Virus record (IMG/VR): IMGVR_UViG_3300021131_000017 | Coordinates: 1-40,011 of that record | Length of the DNA stretch: 40,011 nt | Strand: one strand, 5' to 3' | DNA from: a virus | Shown: positions 6,105-12,199 of the stretch, in pieces | How positions within the stretch are numbered: position 1 is the stretch's first letter | Layout: the number at the start of each line of letters is the position of its first letter | Translations under genes and position numbers: made by a program | The notes under the pieces: generated by a model | What the model saw: the letters and a program-made list of their open reading frames with translations, nothing else | Databases searched by the model: none | Told to the model about the DNA's origin: nothing

Positions 6105-6281
6105 ATGACTATTACAGAACTAAAACAGTTCGCCACACTGTATCAAGTGGCCAAAATCCTCAAGATTTCTCCTCCTGCGGTGTACAAGTGGGAGAAGAAA
6201 GAGCAAATCCCAGCACTGCGCCTTTACCAGTTAAAAGAATTAAGGCCCGAGTGGTTCAATCAGATCAAGAAGCATGGATAG
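6105..6281 (+). CDS. Cro-like helix-turn-helix regulator
   Basis: The ATG at 6105 gives a 58-aa protein. Residues 5-30 (ELKQFATLYQVAKILKISPPAVYKWE) form the helix-turn-helix typical of P22-type Cro and YdaS-like proteins: a degenerate first helix, 'VAKILKIS', turn, and 'PPAVYKWEKK' recognition helix. The rest (PALRLYQLKELRPEWF) matches the usual Cro C-terminal helix. It would bind the operators in 5986-6104 and balance the divergent early units. The translation start coincides with the predicted transcription start, so the mRNA appears leaderless. No CI partner is seen beside it. Confidence 0.82.
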   Translation: MTITELKQFATLYQVAKILKISPPAVYKWEKKEQIPALRLYQLKELRPEWFNQIKKHG

Positions 6282-6456
6282 GGACTCCAGGCATATGTAC
6301 TTGAGACATGAGCGTATATGGATACAAGAGTTTCAAGAGCAGCCAAACCCTTTTATTGCTTATCAATGGTGGATTTCAGAGGAACAAAGAAATAGAAGAA
6401 AAGTAATCACGGAATTTTTTGCAAAGGGAAAAGAAAATGGAAAAGAGTTGCTTTGA
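6274..6456 (+). CDS. Hypothetical protein, 60 aa
   Basis: Starts eight bases inside the regulator gene (ATGGATAG overlap). Basic and aromatic: several Trp/Tyr/Arg residues (RIWIQEFQEQPNPFIAYQWW), then a Lys-rich helix. An alternative ATG is at 6295. It overlaps the replication-protein gene by 20 bp. Unknown function. Confidence 0.5.
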   Translation: MDRDSRHMYLRHERIWIQEFQEQPNPFIAYQWWISEEQRNRRKVITEFFAKGKENGKELL

Positions 6457-6817
6457 ATTGTTTTGGGAAGTGTGGCCTAAAAGCCCGAGGAAGGCTTCTA
6501 AGTCGATTTGTGAGAAGAAATGGAAAGCCAAGGGGCTAGATAAGGATTGGAGACAGATACATAAGCACGTCACCTGGCTCAAAACCACGGATATGTGGCG
6601 AAAATCAGACGGTAATTTTATTCCTGCGCCATTGGTTTATTTAAATCAAGAAAGATGGGATGGGGCAGAGGTTCCAGAGATGGAGATTACAGTGACAGTA
6701 GGTTACAAAGACCCAGCCCTGAAAAAGATTGAAGAAGATAGAAAGATGTCGATTGAGATGCCAGAAGAGATAAGAAAAAAACTGGCAGAGTTAAAAAAGA
6801 AGTTAGTTTCTGTATAA
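6437..6817 (+). CDS. Phage replication protein, DnaT/O C-terminal-domain-like (helicase-loader candidate)
   Basis: Start ATG 6437 (AGGG upstream) gives 126 aa. The N-terminal motif FELFWEVWPKSPRKASKS matches the 'F--FW--YPrK' module found at the C-terminus of many phage replisome organisers and primosomal proteins. It is followed about 45 residues later by FIPAPLVYLNQERWDG, the companion 'P--YLn-erW' motif. The tail is a charged helix (about 95-125). Such modules contact or load the host DnaB-type helicase. Here the module stands alone, without the usual N-terminal DNA-binding domain. It is the only replication-initiation-like gene in the genome. Confidence 0.7.
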   Translation: MEKSCFELFWEVWPKSPRKASKSICEKKWKAKGLDKDWRQIHKHVTWLKTTDMWRKSDGNFIPAPLVYLNQERWDGAEVPEMEITVTVGYKDPALKKIEEDRKMSIEMPEEIRKKLAELKKKLVSV

Positions 6818-6925
6818 TTCAAATTGTTGTGGTCGCGCGCAATAGTATGAAGCCATTTAAGAAACCTTCTCTCCTGTACATAGTACGGGGCGCGACAGAG
6901 GAGGCTCCTTAAGTGGCTTTTTTTA
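6813..6925 (+). ncRNA. Structured RNA / attenuator-like terminator
   Basis: TATAAT (6813-6818) could start an RNA near 6825. AAGCCATTTAAG (6850-6861) pairs with CTTAAGTGGCTT (6908-6919) and is followed by T7, an intrinsic terminator. Inside it CCTTCTCT..TGT (6865-6877) pairs with ACAGAGGAGG (6895-6904). GTCGCGC (6832-6838) is perfectly complementary to GCGCGAC (6890-6896), a pairing that crosses the terminator helix and hence is mutually exclusive or a pseudoknot. GTAC-ATA-GTAC forms a small hairpin. It could be a free-standing ~100-nt RNA or a conditional terminator of the rightward early unit. Confidence 0.6.
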
Positions 6926-7185
6926 TTGTTCTTTCACAACTCGATGACCATGCGGTACGTCAGTGGTGGTCATTTAAAAAACCCTGTTACACGAGCAAAC
7001 CAAAGCAGGGAAGGTGGGCGAAGAATAGAGCCTGGTGGTAGGGAGAAATCCTATAAGTCTGTTCTGCTAGTGACGGCATGGCTCCATACAACGGATTCAA
7101 TCGTCAAAGTGAGCGTTTTACTGTTTCATTACGGTAAGGGCTTGCTTTGTTCAAACATTCACCACCAACGGGGTTGTAGAAGGCA
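6926..7185 (+). other. Non-coding leader with inverted repeats
   Basis: About 260 bases with no convincing gene. Inverted repeats include ATGACCA/TGGTCAT (near 6944-6973), CCCTG/CAGGG (near 6981-7010), TAGG/CCTA around 7039-7054 and CAAC-GGG-GTTG just before the next RBS. An 81-codon frame crosses it, but it lacks an RBS and protein-like composition. It may be a structured 5' leader of the gene at 7186 or part of a replication origin. Confidence 0.45.
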
Positions 7186-7404
7186 ATGAAAACTGTGGAT
7201 AACTTGCAAAATGTGTATAACTTTGAAATCACTAGAAATTGGTTAGATTCAATTAGTGATGAAAAAGGATTGACTGATGGTCAACAACATTTGTTAAACC
7301 ATTGGGCAAAAGGTGCTCCATATGTAGGGAAATTTATTCCGCTGCATATAGGGCAATTTTTAGAAAAATGCAAAGGCTATAGAGGAACTAATAATGAACT
7401 ATGA
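7186..7404 (+). CDS. Hypothetical protein, 72 aa
   Basis: A soluble protein with AAGG just upstream. It contains a helical core (WLDSISDEKGLTDGQQHLLNHWAKGAPYVGKF). Its first codons carry two DnaA-box-like sequences. It overlaps the next gene by 11 bp. No family recognised. Confidence 0.65.
   Translation: MKTVDNLQNVYNFEITRNWLDSISDEKGLTDGQQHLLNHWAKGAPYVGKFIPLHIGQFLEKCKGYRGTNNEL
7194..7220 (+). promoter_or_regulatory. Two tandem DnaA-box matches
   Basis: TGTGGATAA (7194-7202) is the complement of the perfect DnaA box TTATCCACA, and TGTGTATAA (7212-7220) matches TTATNCACA. They are in the same orientation, 18 bp apart, inside the larger direct repeat TGTGGATAACTT/TGTGTATAACTT. They overlap the start of a coding region, so chance through codon use is possible. 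Confidence 0.4.
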
Positions 7405-7606
7405 AGAAGCAAATCAAATATTGAACAATGTGAAGTATGGTTTATTCGAGCCTAGCTATAAGGTCACTCAAGCCCTCATCATTACTGGGGACTTGGATAC
7501 CGCTAGTAACCTCGAACATAAGCTGATCCAAACAGGATTCTTAGATGACACAGAACGAAACCTCATCAACCCACCTTGGACGGTTGGACCCTCAATTTCT
7601 TATTGA
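7394..7606 (+). CDS. Hypothetical protein, 70 aa
   Basis: Starts at ATG 7394 after GAGG within the previous gene. It has a helical N-terminal part (NYEEANQILNNVKYGLF, then VTQALIITGDLD and EHKLIQTGF). It overlaps the next frame by 62 bp, which is long for this genome; a natural frameshift joining the two was considered but is not needed. Unknown function. Confidence 0.6.
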   Translation: MNYEEANQILNNVKYGLFEPSYKVTQALIITGDLDTASNLEHKLIQTGFLDDTERNLINPPWTVGPSISY

Positions 7607-7745
7607 TCACTATGCAAGACTTGCACTTTTACCAGGATGGATTGACCACGCTAGATATCAAATAGATATCATGCAAAAGCATCCAACAGGAATGTATAAG
7701 GGCATCGGCAAAGCGGTAGCACAAAGGATAAAGGAATTGAAATGA
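7545..7745 (+). CDS. Hypothetical protein, 66 aa
   Basis: Read from ATG 7545 (AGGA seven bases upstream); an in-frame TTG near 7584 is an alternative start that would shorten the overlap with the previous gene. The second half, ARLALLPGWIDHARYQIDIMQKHP and the basic C-terminal helix, resembles small phage proteins of the DUF7696 kind, though the match is from memory and weak. It overlaps the next gene by ATGA. Confidence 0.55.
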   Translation: MTQNETSSTHLGRLDPQFLIDHYARLALLPGWIDHARYQIDIMQKHPTGMYKGIGKAVAQRIKELK

Positions 7746-8143
7746 CTAAAGACAAAGCATTACAATTTGCATTAGCGGCAATGAAAGAAATCATACATTG
7801 GTATGCAGTTCGGGATAGAAATGATGTTTTATTAAATTTTGTTGACCAAAATCCTGAAATACAAAAAATAATGAAAACAATTACCGCAGTTGAAGAAGCA
7901 CTAAAAACAAAAGATGAGCCTGTTGCGTGGGGCATGAAAAAAGATGGAGTTATCCTTGATGTAATCTGCCCTGCCGAACATGAGCGTGAAGAAGGTAGTT
8001 ATACAACACCTCTTTACACCACATTAAAACGCAGATGGTATGGGTTAAATTCTGATGACATGAAAGATGAAAGAACACATAACTTTGATTTTATTGATGG
8101 TGCTCTTTGGGCAGAAGCCATGCTGAAGGAACGCAACACATGA
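7742..8143 (+). CDS. Hypothetical protein, 133 aa
   Basis: Translationally coupled to both neighbours by ATGA overlaps. The N-terminal half is helical (KALQFALAAMKEIIHWYAVRD). The middle, EPVAWGMKKDGVILDVIC followed by YTTPLYT, matches a composite module often seen in phage early proteins ('EPVAW....PLYT') of unknown role. The C-terminus ends in a helix (GALWAEAMLKER). Function unknown. Confidence 0.65.
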   Translation: MTKDKALQFALAAMKEIIHWYAVRDRNDVLLNFVDQNPEIQKIMKTITAVEEALKTKDEPVAWGMKKDGVILDVICPAEHEREEGSYTTPLYTTLKRRWYGLNSDDMKDERTHNFDFIDGALWAEAMLKERNT

Positions 8144-8562
8144 CTTTTGTAGTGACATTTAAGATTCCTGGTAAACCTGAAGGAAAAGGTCGTCCCCGTT
8201 TTGCTAGGCGTGGTAAATTTGTAACAACTTATACAGATAATAAAACCAGAACTTATGAAAGCAAGATAAAAGACATTGCTATGGTCGCTATGGGTGCTTC
8301 TATGCCCTTAACGACCCCTTTGGAGGCATTTATCTACATTTCCTACCCCGTGCCAGCATCCTATTCAAAAGCACGCAAAGCAGATTGTTTAGCCAACACT
8401 GAAAGACCTACTAAGAAGCCTGACATCGACAATGTAGTCAAGGCGGTCTGCGACAGTATCAACGGGGTGGTTTATGTAGATGACACTCAGATTGTGGACT
8501 TACACGCTACTAAGGTTTATGGTGAACCTTATGTGGAGGTATTAATCAAGGAAATATCATGA
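8140..8562 (+). CDS. rusA: RusA-family Holliday-junction resolvase
   Basis: ATG 8140, overlapping the previous stop, gives 140 aa, the usual RusA size (about 120-140). The N-terminal strand FKIPGKPEGKGRPRF and the acidic catalytic centre are intact: KPDIDNVVKAVCDSING with D95 and D97, Lys101, then VYVDDTQIVD with D114/D115. RusA dimers cut Holliday and branched junctions with Mg2+, resolving phage recombination or replication intermediates before packaging. It fits the ERF/SSB recombination set in the opposite operon. Confidence 0.92.
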   Translation: MTFVVTFKIPGKPEGKGRPRFARRGKFVTTYTDNKTRTYESKIKDIAMVAMGASMPLTTPLEAFIYISYPVPASYSKARKADCLANTERPTKKPDIDNVVKAVCDSINGVVYVDDTQIVDLHATKVYGEPYVEVLIKEIS

Positions 8563-8660
8563 GTATTTTTTGGACTACGGTTATATTGTTCTTTTGGACG
8601 GCAGTATTGATCGCTGCTGCTTTGATTGTCTTTCTCGCTATAGAGTGCATCAATGATTGA
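8559..8660 (+). CDS. 33-aa single-span membrane peptide
   Basis: Begins at ATG 8559 overlapping the rusA stop, with AAGGAAA upstream. The peptide is nearly all hydrophobic (SIFWTTVILFFWTAVLIAAA) and ends AIECIND. It overlaps the next gene by 8 bp. Tight coupling on both sides argues for a real gene. Function unknown. Confidence 0.55.
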   Translation: MSIFWTTVILFFWTAVLIAAALIVFLAIECIND

Positions 8661-8886
8661 TTACGAAATACTAGATCAAATCCCTCAGAATAGAAAGCCT
8701 TGGTGGTATACAGGGGTCAGAAGTGAAAACTGGGGGGGTAAAAGAAAAGGGGCGGGTAGACCCAAGACTAAGTTTGGTCTGCAAGTGCTGATAAACCCCA
8801 ACCCTATTCAACTTAAATTACTCATAGAATATGGTGACGGTGACCTAGAAAAAGGTTTAATGAAATTGATCAATGAGAACTTCTAA
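8653..8886 (+). CDS. Small basic protein with AT-hook-like motif
   Basis: 77 aa. The centre GGKRKGAGRPKTK resembles an AT-hook (K/R-G-R-P), a minor-groove DNA-binding signature that is frequent in small phage proteins and small terminase N-termini. The C-terminal part (PIQLKLLIEYGDGDLEKGLMKLI) is helical. DNA binding is plausible but unproven. Confidence 0.6.
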   Translation: MIDYEILDQIPQNRKPWWYTGVRSENWGGKRKGAGRPKTKFGLQVLINPNPIQLKLLIEYGDGDLEKGLMKLINENF

Positions 8887-9074
8887 TGAGAAAAACAATG
8901 TGTCAAAGGTTTGCGATAGTAAAAAAGGGTGGGAAATTAGTAAAACCATTTTCTGATGAATCCCCTTATTTGTTATTTGGAAGAAGAATGGATGCACTGG
9001 CTTGTGTGATGTTAGAGCGACCAGGAACGCATCGAGTTGTTAAAGTCAAAGTCACAATAGAGGAATTACCATGA
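8886..9074 (+). CDS. Hypothetical basic protein, 62 aa
   Basis: TAATG overlap with the upstream gene. Beta-rich and basic (RFAIVKKGGKLVKPF and HRVVKVKVTIEEL). Internal Met5 is an alternative start. No family recognised. Confidence 0.55.
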   Translation: MRKTMCQRFAIVKKGGKLVKPFSDESPYLLFGRRMDALACVMLERPGTHRVVKVKVTIEELP

Positions 9075-9118
9075 CTAAAGGATGGAGAAAAAGAGGGGGT
9101 GGCCGTGGAAGAAATTGA
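9071..9118 (+). CDS. 15-aa Arg/Gly-rich peptide ORF, possible coupling leader
   Basis: ATG 9071 overlaps the previous stop by ATGA and has AGGA six bases upstream. The peptide MTKGWRKRGGGRGRN ends 20 bases inside the next gene, which starts at GTG 9099. It may be a real tiny gene or only a re-initiation bridge to the GTG start. Confidence 0.3.
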   Translation: MTKGWRKRGGGRGRN

Positions 9119-9431
9119 CCCTAACAAAGCCATTGAATACATTCAGCGTGAATCTAAGAACTATGCGGATGCATTGGCCCAGGCTAATTACTTAGAACGC
9201 TATCTAAAGACCAAAAAGGCAGAGCTTATGGGCGAGGAGTCTGGCTCACTGGGGGCTAAAGAAGCCTATGCCTATGCCCACAAGGACTATGTAGCCCTAT
9301 TAGAAGCCCTTAAAACCGCAGAAACAACAAAAGAACACCTCAGATATATGCTAGACGCTGCCAAGCTTAGAATTGAAGTGTGGCGAGTTTTGGAATATAA
9401 CCGTAGAGTCGAAATAAAGAATGGAATGTAG
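9099..9431 (+). CDS. Conserved phage helical protein, 110 aa
   Basis: GTG start (9099 or 9105) behind AGAGGGG. It is helical throughout, with two long amphipathic helices (AIEYIQRESKNYADALAQAN, and a C-terminal EHLRYMLDAAKLRIEVWRVLE). The pattern 'YLK..KA.LM.EE....A.EAYAYAH.DY..LL..L' recurs next to rusA in many phages. A coiled-coil structure is likely; function is unknown. Confidence 0.65.
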   Translation: MAVEEIDPNKAIEYIQRESKNYADALAQANYLERYLKTKKAELMGEESGSLGAKEAYAYAHKDYVALLEALKTAETTKEHLRYMLDAAKLRIEVWRVLEYNRRVEIKNGM

Positions 9432-9719
9432 ATGTACAGAAATCCCAAATTATTGCAACTTATGCGAGAATTGCCTTGTCAAATCTGCGGAATCCAAGAT
9501 GACACAATTGTGGGGGCGCACTCTAACCAACTCAGAGATGGGAAAGGTAGGGGGCTTAAAGCCCACGATTTCCGTATCGCTGCCCTTTGCTACCCGTGCC
9601 ACATGGCAATTGACCAGGGAAATAAACTAGACAAAGAGCAGAAGGTTGAATTATGGGAGATGGCCCACCGCAAAACCATCGGATACTTGTTTGAAAAAGA
9701 TTTAATTGAGGTGAAATGA
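9432..9719 (+). CDS. YbcO/DUF1364-like HNH nuclease-fold protein
   Basis: 95 aa from ATG 9432, adjacent to the previous stop. The metal-binding layout CQICG (residues 16-20), a central TIVGAHSNQL with an Ala-His pair, and ALCYPCHMAIDQG (about 51-63) matches the YbcO-type HNH family seen in lambdoid 'nin' regions beside Holliday-junction genes. A C-terminal helix follows. DNA cleavage at branched or ssDNA is suggested for this family but is not established here. Confidence 0.75.
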   Translation: MYRNPKLLQLMRELPCQICGIQDDTIVGAHSNQLRDGKGRGLKAHDFRIAALCYPCHMAIDQGNKLDKEQKVELWEMAHRKTIGYLFEKDLIEVK

Positions 9720-10075
9720 TGGACCCAATAGGCGAATTTTTACTGACGATGCTCCATGGGGTGACCAACGCCCACTTACTGCATTGGAAAGAAACAAATG
9801 GATTTAGACACCAAGTGTTGGGCAAGTTCTATGAATTGCTGGGGGAACTTACAGATGAGCTTGCTGAAGCAATGATGGGGGGCTATAACTTTGTGCCAGA
9901 GTTTCCTCAAACCTATTACCACCCAGCATCTACGGGCGAAGAGGAGGTTCTTGCACTGAAGGCATATGTTGAGCAAAATAGAGACAAACTGCCCCAAGAT
10001 AGCGCAATCCAAACCTTGGTGGATGCCATTCAAACCCAAATTGACCGCACTCTTTACTTGATTAGGAAGGATTAA
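9716..10075 (+). CDS. DUF5856-like ferritin-fold phage protein
   Basis: 119 aa, coupled by ATGA to the HNH gene. Helix 1 (LTMLHGVTNAHLLHWKETNG) and helix 2 (RHQVLGKFYELLGELTDELAEAM) have the 'LLHW..T..FRHQ.LG.FY......DELAE' pattern of phage DUF5856 proteins, which have a Dps/ferritin-like helical bundle. Helices 3-4 lie at about 75-118. A metal-binding or structural role is possible. Function not known. Confidence 0.6.
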   Translation: MMDPIGEFLLTMLHGVTNAHLLHWKETNGFRHQVLGKFYELLGELTDELAEAMMGGYNFVPEFPQTYYHPASTGEEEVLALKAYVEQNRDKLPQDSAIQTLVDAIQTQIDRTLYLIRKD

Positions 10076-10076
10076 C

Positions 10077-10235
10077 ATGAAACCTGGCTTGTACAGTAAT
10101 ATTCACAAAAAACAGGAACGGATAAAAAGAGAGAAGGCTGAAGGTAAACCTGTTGAGAAAATGAGAAAGCCTGGTTCAAAGGGTGCGCCTACTGCCAAAG
10201 CATTCGCCAACTCTGCAAAGACTGCTAAAAAATGA
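10077..10235 (+). CDS. Small very basic phage protein, 52 aa
   Basis: ATG 10077 lies two bases after the previous stop, with AGGAAGG upstream. The sequence starts MKPGLYSNIHKKQERIKREK and ends EKMRKPGSKGAPTAKAFANS..., a Lys/Arg-rich, Gly/Pro-containing pattern that recurs in many aquatic phages. Probably binds nucleic acid or is packaged. It overlaps the next gene by 4 bp. Confidence 0.65.
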   Translation: MKPGLYSNIHKKQERIKREKAEGKPVEKMRKPGSKGAPTAKAFANSAKTAKK

Positions 10236-10504
10236 AGAAGCACGATAAACCCATAGCCCATAAAACCACGGGAAAGGGCAAAACATATAACCCCACCGAT
10301 AAAGGTGCAGGAATGACCGCTAAAGGGCGTGCAGAATACAATAAAAAGAACGGCAGCCACTTAAAAGCACCAGCACCAAGCCCTAAGACTGCTAAAGATA
10401 AGGGCAGAAAGGCCAGTTTTTGCGCCAGAATGGAAGGCGTGGTAAGAAATGCCAAAGGTCCAGCAGAAAGGGCCAAAGCTTCTTTACGCAACTGGAAATG
10501 TTAA
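10232..10504 (+). CDS. DUF6321-like basic phage protein
   Basis: 90 aa. The pattern YNPTDKGAGMTAKGRAEYNKKNG...LKAP followed by GRKASFCARMEGV and a terminal LRNWKC is characteristic of the DUF6321 group in T4-like and marine phages. It is very basic, without membrane or signal segments. Function unknown; virion-associated or DNA-condensing roles have been guessed. It is the last gene of the rightward early unit. Confidence 0.7.
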   Translation: MKKHDKPIAHKTTGKGKTYNPTDKGAGMTAKGRAEYNKKNGSHLKAPAPSPKTAKDKGRKASFCARMEGVVRNAKGPAERAKASLRNWKC

Positions 10505-10772
10505 AGGGGGGTTAAATTTTTAAGGGGGGGTCTTTATTTGATGGGGGGCTAACTTGCAACAGAACCGAAAAATGACCCTCAAAACTTCCCCCTACTGCTT
10601 AAAAATTAAGCAAATATAAGTAAAAATCATTCAAATGCGTTAAAACCGCCTACAATCGTTTTTGATTCAAAATGATATGTAGGTATTAAATAGCAAAAAA
10701 AATGGCTCAAAAGCCTTATAAATAGGTTTAATAATGGTTTATATAGTTAGAGCAATATTAGAAAACAATAGG
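10505..10772. other. Non-coding AT-rich stretch with three evenly spaced G-runs and a long hairpin
   Basis: No gene seen. G6 (10506-10511), G7 (10524-10530) and G6 (10543-10548) are separated by exactly 12 bases each. GCTTA-AAAAT-TAAGC forms a hairpin near 10597-10611. CCTACA-ATCGTTTT and AAAATGAT-A-TGTAGG form a 14-bp imperfect hairpin near 10650-10684. It separates the convergent early unit and the leftward cassette; no T-tailed rightward terminator is evident. Confidence 0.6.
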
Positions 10773-10774
10773 CA

Positions 10775-10800
10775 AAAAAAAGCCCTCAATTAAGAGGGCA
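10775..10800 (-). terminator. Rho-independent terminator of the leftward cassette
   Basis: GAGGGC/GCCCTC six-bp stem (10783-10788 with 10795-10800), six-base loop, followed on the minus strand by eight T residues (A8 at 10775-10782). It lies just past the 51-aa gene. Confidence 0.88.
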
Positions 10801-10810
10801 AAGAGGGTTT

Positions 10811-10966
10811 TTAATAAATTAAGGGTTTAAATTGATCTAAGGGTAGTTTTATTGTTTTTTTATTTCCTCTGAATCGATGACAATAAATTGTATTACCTTC
10901 AATTTTCGTCACAATTAAAAGGTTTTCATCATTTGATTGAACCCCAATAGTTCCAATTTTTATCAT
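10811..10966 (-). CDS. Hypothetical basic protein, 51 aa
   Basis: ATG 10966 overlaps the previous gene's stop by ATGA. The sequence MIKIGTIGVQSNDENLLIVT, then KIEGNTIYCHRFRGNKKTIK looks like a small beta-barrel (KOW/SH3-like) protein, but no family is recognised. Last gene of the leftward cassette. Confidence 0.6.
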   Translation of the reverse strand: MIKIGTIGVQSNDENLLIVTKIEGNTIYCHRFRGNKKTIKLPLDQFKPLIY

Positions 10967-11214
10967 GAAGCCGCTTTCCTATACTCAATTGAATCAGTTA
11001 ATTGATCACAATGGGCCTCTAAGCAGCCAAGATCATCAAAAAAAGCTTCTAAGCTTTCCCTATTCAGTTCCCATAGAATGCCTTTAATATAGTTAAGCTT
11101 TTCTATTTCACTTAACTTATTCAATTCAAATAGCATCACGTCACTGATAGCGTTGATCATTGTTTTATCGTCAATGTTATCCATTAACTCATTTTGAAAA
11201 TCGTATTTATTCAT
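10963..11214 (-). CDS. Hypothetical acidic helical protein, 83 aa
   Basis: ATG 11214 with AAGG upstream, starting just after the DUF7227-like gene. It is helical and acidic (DDKTMINAISDVMLFELNKL, then ESLEAFFDDLGCLEAHCDQL). Coupled to the following gene by ATGA. Unknown function. Confidence 0.65.
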   Translation of the reverse strand: MNKYDFQNELMDNIDDKTMINAISDVMLFELNKLSEIEKLNYIKGILWELNRESLEAFFDDLGCLEAHCDQLTDSIEYRKAAS

Positions 11215-11216
11215 TT

Positions 11217-11981
11217 TTAAGCCTTTACAATTGAAATTACACGTTTTTTATGCCCTAGTGCGTGGTCAGCGATAACGATATCCTTTGCCGCCTTAGTAGT
11301 TCCAGCGCAAAGCATACAATTTTCACAAGTAATTTTTTTGCCGCTTTCGGCACTGGCGGGGCATGAAACTTCCCCCACTTGTTTATCAACCCCTACAGAT
11401 ACTCTAAAAACCCGCATACCATATAAATTTGCTTGAGCCGCTTCATCAATAGAATCGGCCGAAGCCATCACAAGCTTAGACCACTGAGCATGATCAAATG
11501 AAGGATTTAACCACTGATGCGAATAACCCACATGGCCAGCGGTGAATTGGGTTAATTGTTGCCATACGTCAATCGGTGCAGCGGCTCCATCCCCATAGGT
11601 TCCTATGCGAAGTTTTAAACCCGTCAAATACAATGCGACTTCACTAGGGGAAGCTTTTGTATAAGAACCCCTTTTATAAGCTTTATAAACAGAAGCCACA
11701 CTACGGCCCACATTAACGTAACATGGTGGTGCGCCAGTATAAGCGGCCAAGCTTGGCCTATGGATACAATGCCCACATATTGCAGCATCATCACCAGTTT
11801 TTAGTGCAATTACAGGGTTTACATCGCTTCTAATGATAAAGCTTTGCACCAGTGCGCCAGTTTTAGCGTTTTTAGATGCTGCTTTAATTTTATTAATGAT
11901 CACTACAATTGGTGAACCGTCTAATAGTGACGGGCCTTCGTAAACGATATAACCCAAAGCTTTTTTAGTAAACATTTTCAT
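11217..11981 (-). CDS. DUF7227-like cysteine-rich phage/plasmid protein
   Basis: ATG 11981 is chosen because AAAGGG lies eight bases upstream; this gives 254 aa. Recognisable blocks in order: VYEGPSLLDGSPIVVI, SKNAKTGALVQSFIIRSDVNP, CGHCIHRP with a later CYVNVG, LRIGTYGDGAAAPIDVW, GYSHQW, then CPASAESGKKITCENCMLC. These match a widespread phage and plasmid family (DUF7227; distantly like mycobacteriophage gp88). The two clusters of conserved Cys suggest a metal or Fe-S site. No biochemical function is established. It is the largest gene of an AT-rich leftward cassette flanked by repeat-rich non-coding DNA. Confidence 0.75.
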   Translation of the reverse strand: MKMFTKKALGYIVYEGPSLLDGSPIVVIINKIKAASKNAKTGALVQSFIIRSDVNPVIALKTGDDAAICGHCIHRPSLAAYTGAPPCYVNVGRSVASVYKAYKRGSYTKASPSEVALYLTGLKLRIGTYGDGAAAPIDVWQQLTQFTAGHVGYSHQWLNPSFDHAQWSKLVMASADSIDEAAQANLYGMRVFRVSVGVDKQVGEVSCPASAESGKKITCENCMLCAGTTKAAKDIVIADHALGHKKRVISIVKA

Positions 11982-11993
11982 TTTCAATACCCT

Positions 11994-12197
11994 TTATTTG
12001 TTCAATAATTTAATGCATAGAGCAACATATATCTCTCTCCCATTTTCTGTTAATGTTTCAGTGCTTAAAGAATGCCTGGGTTTGAAATAACGCATAATTT
12101 TGCACAATCTAGCGTATTCTCTAGACCATTGGCCAGAGTGACACTCTGAAAGTGCTAAATAATAAGCTTCTACAATGTCAAATCGATCAAAATACAT
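11994..12197 (-). CDS. Conserved small protein of the DUF7227 cassette, 67 aa
   Basis: ATG 12197 with AGGGG upstream. The sequence MYFDRFDIVEAYYLALSECH, SGQWSREYARLCKIMRYF, TLTENGREIYVAL resembles small proteins that travel with DUF7227 genes in phages and plasmids. Its end reads like a short winged-helix or helical domain. Function unknown. Confidence 0.65.
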   Translation of the reverse strand: MYFDRFDIVEAYYLALSECHSGQWSREYARLCKIMRYFKPRHSLSTETLTENGREIYVALCIKLLNK

Positions 12198-12199
12198 AA

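Noticed and set aside
6926-7189. 81-87 codon rightward ORF
   Set aside because: It starts in the terminator T-run, lacks an RBS and protein-like composition, and the region is full of inverted repeats. Its ATGA overlap with 7186 seems accidental.
7394-7745. Frameshift joining the 70-aa and 66-aa genes
   Set aside because: Both have usable starts and Shine-Dalgarno sequences, and no slippery heptamer was found in the 62-bp overlap; kept as two genes.
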